8,309 nucleotides of DNA from Candidatus Odinarchaeota archaeon. Its GTDB lineage: Archaea > Asgardarchaeota > JAGGXT01. Positions 5,984 to 8,309 of the stretch are shown here, in pieces; the stretch's first letter is position 1, and each line of letters opens with the position of its first letter. The position numbers were made by a program, and so were the translations under genes. The notes under the pieces are model-generated. The model worked only from the letters and a program-made list of their open reading frames with translations. It did not search any database and was not told the origin of the DNA. The stretch is taken from positions 1-8,309 of the forward strand of contig JAGGXT010000343.1 of assembly GCA_021162905.1 (NCBI GenBank), written 5' to 3'.

Positions 5984-6914
5984 ACCCACTCATGAGAAAT
6001 CCATTAACTATAAGATCTACTGCTTGTTCTTCCGTTAGACCACGAGATCTTAAATAATTTAAGACATCTGGAGTAATTCTTCCAATGGAAGCTTCATGTG
6101 TTAACATTGATGTTTTATTTTTACTCTCTAATTCTGGTATTAAATCTATTCTTGTATCGTTTGATAGAACTAAGCCTTGACAATCAAGATGACCTCTAGT
6201 TTTATCTCCAACTGCGCTAATTCTACTAATTCCTACGACATCAGCTCCATTTCGACTAACGACTCTGAGCTTAATTATAGCATCTGAATGGGAGCCTATG
6301 AGTTCAAAATTTTCATTCATTCTAATTTTACTGTTATCACCTAATGTTGCTACTGTAACATTTGCAGAGGCATAATCATACAATCTTGCTTTCGTAAGAA
6401 CGTAGAACTCTTTTGGACTTTCAAGGCTCCTATACTTATAAGTAAGTTTGGCATTTTCTCTTAACTCAAGGTTTAATACCATACTCACTAAATCTCTCTT
6501 CCCCCATTTATGAATATGTTCATATACTACATTTGAGTTCTCCTTGATTATCATTTTTGTGAAATCCATATGTTTTCCAGCTAAATCAGGCAACTCAGCC
6601 ATACAAAGACCTTTAAAAGTTACATTAACATTTTTCTCTATTAAGATAAAATTTGTTAAGCGTTGACTAACTCCTCGACTTGCAATAAGAAAACACGTGA
6701 CTATTGGAAATCTTGGTGATTTTTTAACCCATAAGAAATAACCCTGACTTGGTTTTTTGATATACTCTCTCAGCCAGCTGTATTTTTCTTTAGCCTTTAC
6801 GATAGGAAGAAGTTCAAAATCGGGAGCTTCTTTTATAGAGTAATCGTAATCTTTTTGTAGATATTGTGCTTCCTCCTTTATTTCACTTATTATCTTCTTT
6901 TCAGAAACGGACAC
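5982..6914 (-). CDS. sufB: Short SufB/SufD-type Fe-S scaffold (SmsB-like)
   Basis: The 310-residue protein has the SufB/D beta-helix core and C-terminal helical domain but lacks much of the N-terminal region of bacterial SufB (nearly 500 residues). Conserved points are GHLDCQGLVLS with C245, aligned with the essential cysteine of E. coli SufB; LIPELESKN (258-266); HEASIGRI (273-280); and LNYLRSRGLTEEQAVDLIVNGF (285-306), the SufC-binding end. Methanocaldococcus has a protein of similar size beside a SufC, described as the SUF-like minimal system, in which SmsC and SmsB alone build clusters; this pair fits that pattern. No SufS, SufU or SufD is in the window. GTG start at 6914 follows AGGAGG by 8 nt. 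An out-of-frame ATG at 6919 opens only a nine-codon frame. It is first in the run with sufC and sfsA. Confidence 0.9.
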   Translation of the reverse strand: MSVSEKKIISEIKEEAQYLQKDYDYSIKEAPDFELLPIVKAKEKYSWLREYIKKPSQGYFLWVKKSPRFPIVTCFLIASRGVSQRLTNFILIEKNVNVTFKGLCMAELPDLAGKHMDFTKMIIKENSNVVYEHIHKWGKRDLVSMVLNLELRENAKLTYKYRSLESPKEFYVLTKARLYDYASANVTVATLGDNSKIRMNENFELIGSHSDAIIKLRVVSRNGADVVGISRISAVGDKTRGHLDCQGLVLSNDTRIDLIPELESKNKTSMLTHEASIGRITPDVLNYLRSRGLTEEQAVDLIVNGFLMSG

Positions 6915-6922
6915 ACCATAAG

Positions 6923-6928
6923 CCTCCT
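6923..6928 (-). promoter_or_regulatory. Consensus ribosome binding site of sufB
   Basis: AGGAGG on the - strand, 8 nt before the GTG start at 6914. It decides the start because the nearest ATG (6919) is out of frame and only 3 nt from the motif. Confidence 0.6.
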
Positions 6929-7055
6929 GATGTCCATCCTAAGCTGAATTTTTGGAACCTTTGCAGAGAGATATTGATAAATTTCTTAATCCTTGTTGTT
7001 TCAAGGGGTAATAATTTTCAATTTGTCGCTCTTATTTTATCTTAGTATGTATGTT

Positions 7056-7067
7056 AGAAAAAGAAAA
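7056..7067 (-). terminator. Candidate oligo-T terminator of trxB
   Basis: On the - strand TTTTCTTTTTCT occurs about 33 nt after the trxB stop codon, in the 185-bp spacer ahead of sufB. The rest of the spacer (6929-7055) is AT-rich and must hold the sufB promoter; no convincing TATA box stands out in it. Confidence 0.35.
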
Positions 7068-7099
7068 TTGCTTAATAAAATATTTCAAATTTTAATATT

Positions 7100-8074
7100 T
7101 TAACTTCTGTCGGCAAAATTTTTCGTGATATAGTGAAACGCACTATCAGCAGCTATAGCACCTTCAGCAGCTGCTGTTACAATTTGTCTAAACTTATTAG
7201 ATGCTGTAGTACAATCACCAGCTGCAAATATTCCAGGTATATTTGTACTTTGGTCAGGTCCTACTACCACATATCCCTCATCATCTGTTTTTATCCCAAT
7301 TTTCTGGAAAAACTCTTTTGGTGGCTTTATTCCTATCGCAACAAAGAGACCATCAACTTTTAGGATTGTATCATCATCTAAAATTATCTCTTCAAGCTTA
7401 TTATGCCCTCTTAGTTCCTTAATGGTATGTTTCAACACAAGTTCTATCTTTGGGTTTGATTTTATCCTATCAACATATATTGGCTCTGCTCTAAACTGAT
7501 CTCGTCTATGTATCAAATAGACCTTCTCAGCATAATCTACTAAATGTAAGGCCTCCTTAACCGCAGTATCTCCTCCACCCACCACTGCTACTACTTTTCC
7601 TTTAAAAAGAGGGGCATCACATGTTGCACAGTATGAAACTCCTCTTCCAAAAAATTCTTTTTCCCCTGGCACTCCTAGTTTTACCCTTTCTGCGCCTAAT
7701 GTAAGAATTACTGCTTTCGTCTCCCATTCTCCGCTAAATGTTTTTACAATAACCATATCATCTTTTTTCTGAATATCTATTACTTCTTCAATATATATGT
7801 CAACATCATAATATTTAACATGCTGAACAAACTTATTAACAAGGGCTTCACCTTCTATCTCTATAAATCCTGGGTAATTTTCTATAATGCCTGCTGTAGC
7901 AGTAGTCCCTCCTATATCCTTTGTAAGGATTATAGTATCCAGTTTGTATCTTGCTGCATATATTGCAGCTGTTAAGCCCGCAACTCCAGCTCCAACAATA
8001 ATGACATCATATTTTCTTTTTCCTTTTTTCTCCTTTCTTACGACAGGAGCCACAAGAGGTCCTAAGAGTGACAC
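7100..8074 (-). CDS. trxB: Thioredoxin reductase (NAD(P)H, FAD), TrxB family
   Basis: This 324-residue low-molecular-weight type reductase transfers electrons from a pyridine nucleotide through FAD and a disulfide to thioredoxin or a glutaredoxin-like partner. FAD motifs are GAGVAG (28-33) and FAAGD (283-287). The redox centre is CATC (149-152). The nucleotide domain has GGGDTA (166-171) and HRRDQFRA (189-196), whose arginines favour NADPH. ENYPGF (65-70) is family-typical, but the usual GGQ near the flavin is GGTT (55-58). About 20 residues, rich in lysine and arginine, precede the FAD motif, a little longer than E. coli TrxB. GTG at 8074 is 8 nt after AGGAGG (8083-8088); ATG at 8076 is out of frame and closes after four codons. 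No thioredoxin gene is adjacent. It may be transcribed with the hydrogenase protease gene upstream or from its own promoter. Confidence 0.94.
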   Translation of the reverse strand: MSLLGPLVAPVVRKEKKGKRKYDVIIVGAGVAGLTAAIYAARYKLDTIILTKDIGGTTATAGIIENYPGFIEIEGEALVNKFVQHVKYYDVDIYIEEVIDIQKKDDMVIVKTFSGEWETKAVILTLGAERVKLGVPGEKEFFGRGVSYCATCDAPLFKGKVVAVVGGGDTAVKEALHLVDYAEKVYLIHRRDQFRAEPIYVDRIKSNPKIELVLKHTIKELRGHNKLEEIILDDDTILKVDGLFVAIGIKPPKEFFQKIGIKTDDEGYVVVGPDQSTNIPGIFAAGDCTTASNKFRQIVTAAAEGAIAADSAFHYITKNFADRS

Positions 8075-8082
8075 ATGAAAAG

Positions 8083-8088
8083 CCTCCT
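8083..8088 (-). promoter_or_regulatory. Consensus ribosome binding site of trxB
   Basis: AGGAGG on the - strand, 8 nt before the GTG at 8074, the same spacing as for sufB. It supports translation from GTG and not from the out-of-frame ATG at 8076 or the internal GTG at 8053. Confidence 0.6.
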
Positions 8089-8105
8089 TTAAGCTAGAAT
8101 ATGAA

Positions 8106-8113
8106 ATTATAAA
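8106..8113 (-). promoter_or_regulatory. TATA-like element upstream of trxB
   Basis: TTTATAAT on the - strand. A start 25 nt downstream would fall almost on the SD, leaving a very short leader. A second AT block, TATATTTTAA near 8143-8152, would give a more usual leader. Only one, or neither, may be real. Confidence 0.25.
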
Positions 8114-8178
8114 GAGTATCTCTTATGTTTTTCCTTATTTTTAAAATATACCATTTAAGCTCCTATTACACTGTTATG

Positions 8179-8307
8179 CTAATTTATAAGCTTTACTCTT
8201 TTTAAAATTTTTAAAAGAATATCCACTATGTCATAAGCTGTTTTTTTGATAGGCGTTGACATTTCCTCCGAAAGTTCTATTCTATATGGCTGAATTCCGA
8301 TAATAAA
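8179..8307 (-). CDS. Hydrogenase maturation endopeptidase, C-terminal end (partial)
   Basis: An open frame runs in from the right edge and gives the last 42 residues of a protein before TAG at 8179-8181. The visible start is FIIGIQPYRIELSEEMSTP, then a helix rich in I, L and K. GIQP followed by an acidic stretch and LS at the head of a final helix is the hallmark of the C-terminus of M52-family nickel hydrogenase proteases (HycI, HybD, FrcD type), which clip the large-subunit tail after nickel insertion. The metal-binding residues lie outside the window, so the call rests on this tail alone. The stop is 104 bp before the trxB start on the same strand. It implies a [NiFe] hydrogenase in this genome. 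Confidence 0.7.
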   Translation of the reverse strand, partial: FIIGIQPYRIELSEEMSTPIKKTAYDIVDILLKILKRVKLIN

Positions 8308-8309
8308 TA

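Noticed and set aside
5769..6038. Open frame of 89 codons on the + strand
   Set aside because: It is antisense to the Walker A region of sufC and the end of sufB and has no recognisable domain.
6917..6919. ATG giving a nine-codon peptide ahead of sufB
   Set aside because: Only 3 nt from the SD and no sign of selection; recorded as a curiosity, not annotated as a gene.
7887..8078. Open frame of 63 codons on the + strand at the trxB 5' end
   Set aside because: It is antisense to the FAD-binding motif, which fully explains the region.
1..8309. CRISPR array, transposase, attachment site, tRNA or rRNA
   Set aside because: Searched by eye on both strands; no regularly spaced repeats, terminal inverted repeats, cloverleaf or rRNA-like sequence found.

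Overview
The window looks like an AT-rich archaeal chromosome segment. Supporting signs are TATA-box promoters, oligo-T terminators, strong Shine-Dalgarno (SD) motifs (AGGAGG, GGGGG, GGTGAT) in front of GTG and TTG starts, a box C/D guide RNA, a two-gene minimal SUF-type Fe-S system, a tungstopterin enzyme of the aldehyde:ferredoxin oxidoreductase (AOR) family, and the end of a hydrogenase maturation protease gene. The metabolism implied is anaerobic and ferredoxin-, tungsten- and hydrogenase-based. A Rab/Ras-like small GTPase with all five G motifs points towards an Asgard archaeon or a deep TACK lineage (Bathyarchaeia- or Korarchaeia-like). I cannot fix the lineage from this window.

Layout. 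Positions 1-135 hold an AT hairpin and, on the + strand, a C/D box sRNA gene that earlier gene calling would miss. It faces the 3' end of the small GTPase gene (149-715, -). A 258-bp divergent spacer (716-973) carries a TATA element for each flanking gene and a 10-bp direct repeat upstream of the AOR promoter. The + strand module AOR (974-2821), MoaD-like protein (2869-3153) and SPASM-type radical SAM protein (3246-4535) looks like one functional unit: a tungsten enzyme, the sulfur carrier for its pterin dithiolene, and its dedicated radical SAM maturase. The radical SAM gene and the opposing sfsA gene meet stop to stop in the palindrome TGATCA, with no bases between them.

The - strand then carries, in transcription order, a short SufB-type scaffold (5982-6914), SufC (start revised to 5971) and SfsA (4536-5228 or 5237). 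These are tightly packed and form a likely operon for Fe-S assembly plus a PD-(D/E)XK-fold protein. Beyond a 185-bp spacer lies a thioredoxin reductase (7100-8074, -). At the right edge is the last 42 codons of a gene (8179-8307, -) whose tail matches hydrogenase maturation endopeptidases. The Fe-S system could supply clusters to the AOR, the radical SAM protein and a hydrogenase encoded elsewhere.

No mobile element, CRISPR array, tRNA or rRNA was seen. Most genes belong to known families. The least expected items are the guide RNA, the Rab-like GTPase, the compact AOR/MoaD/maturase cassette with a non-standard second pterin motif in the AOR, and the minimal SUF pair.
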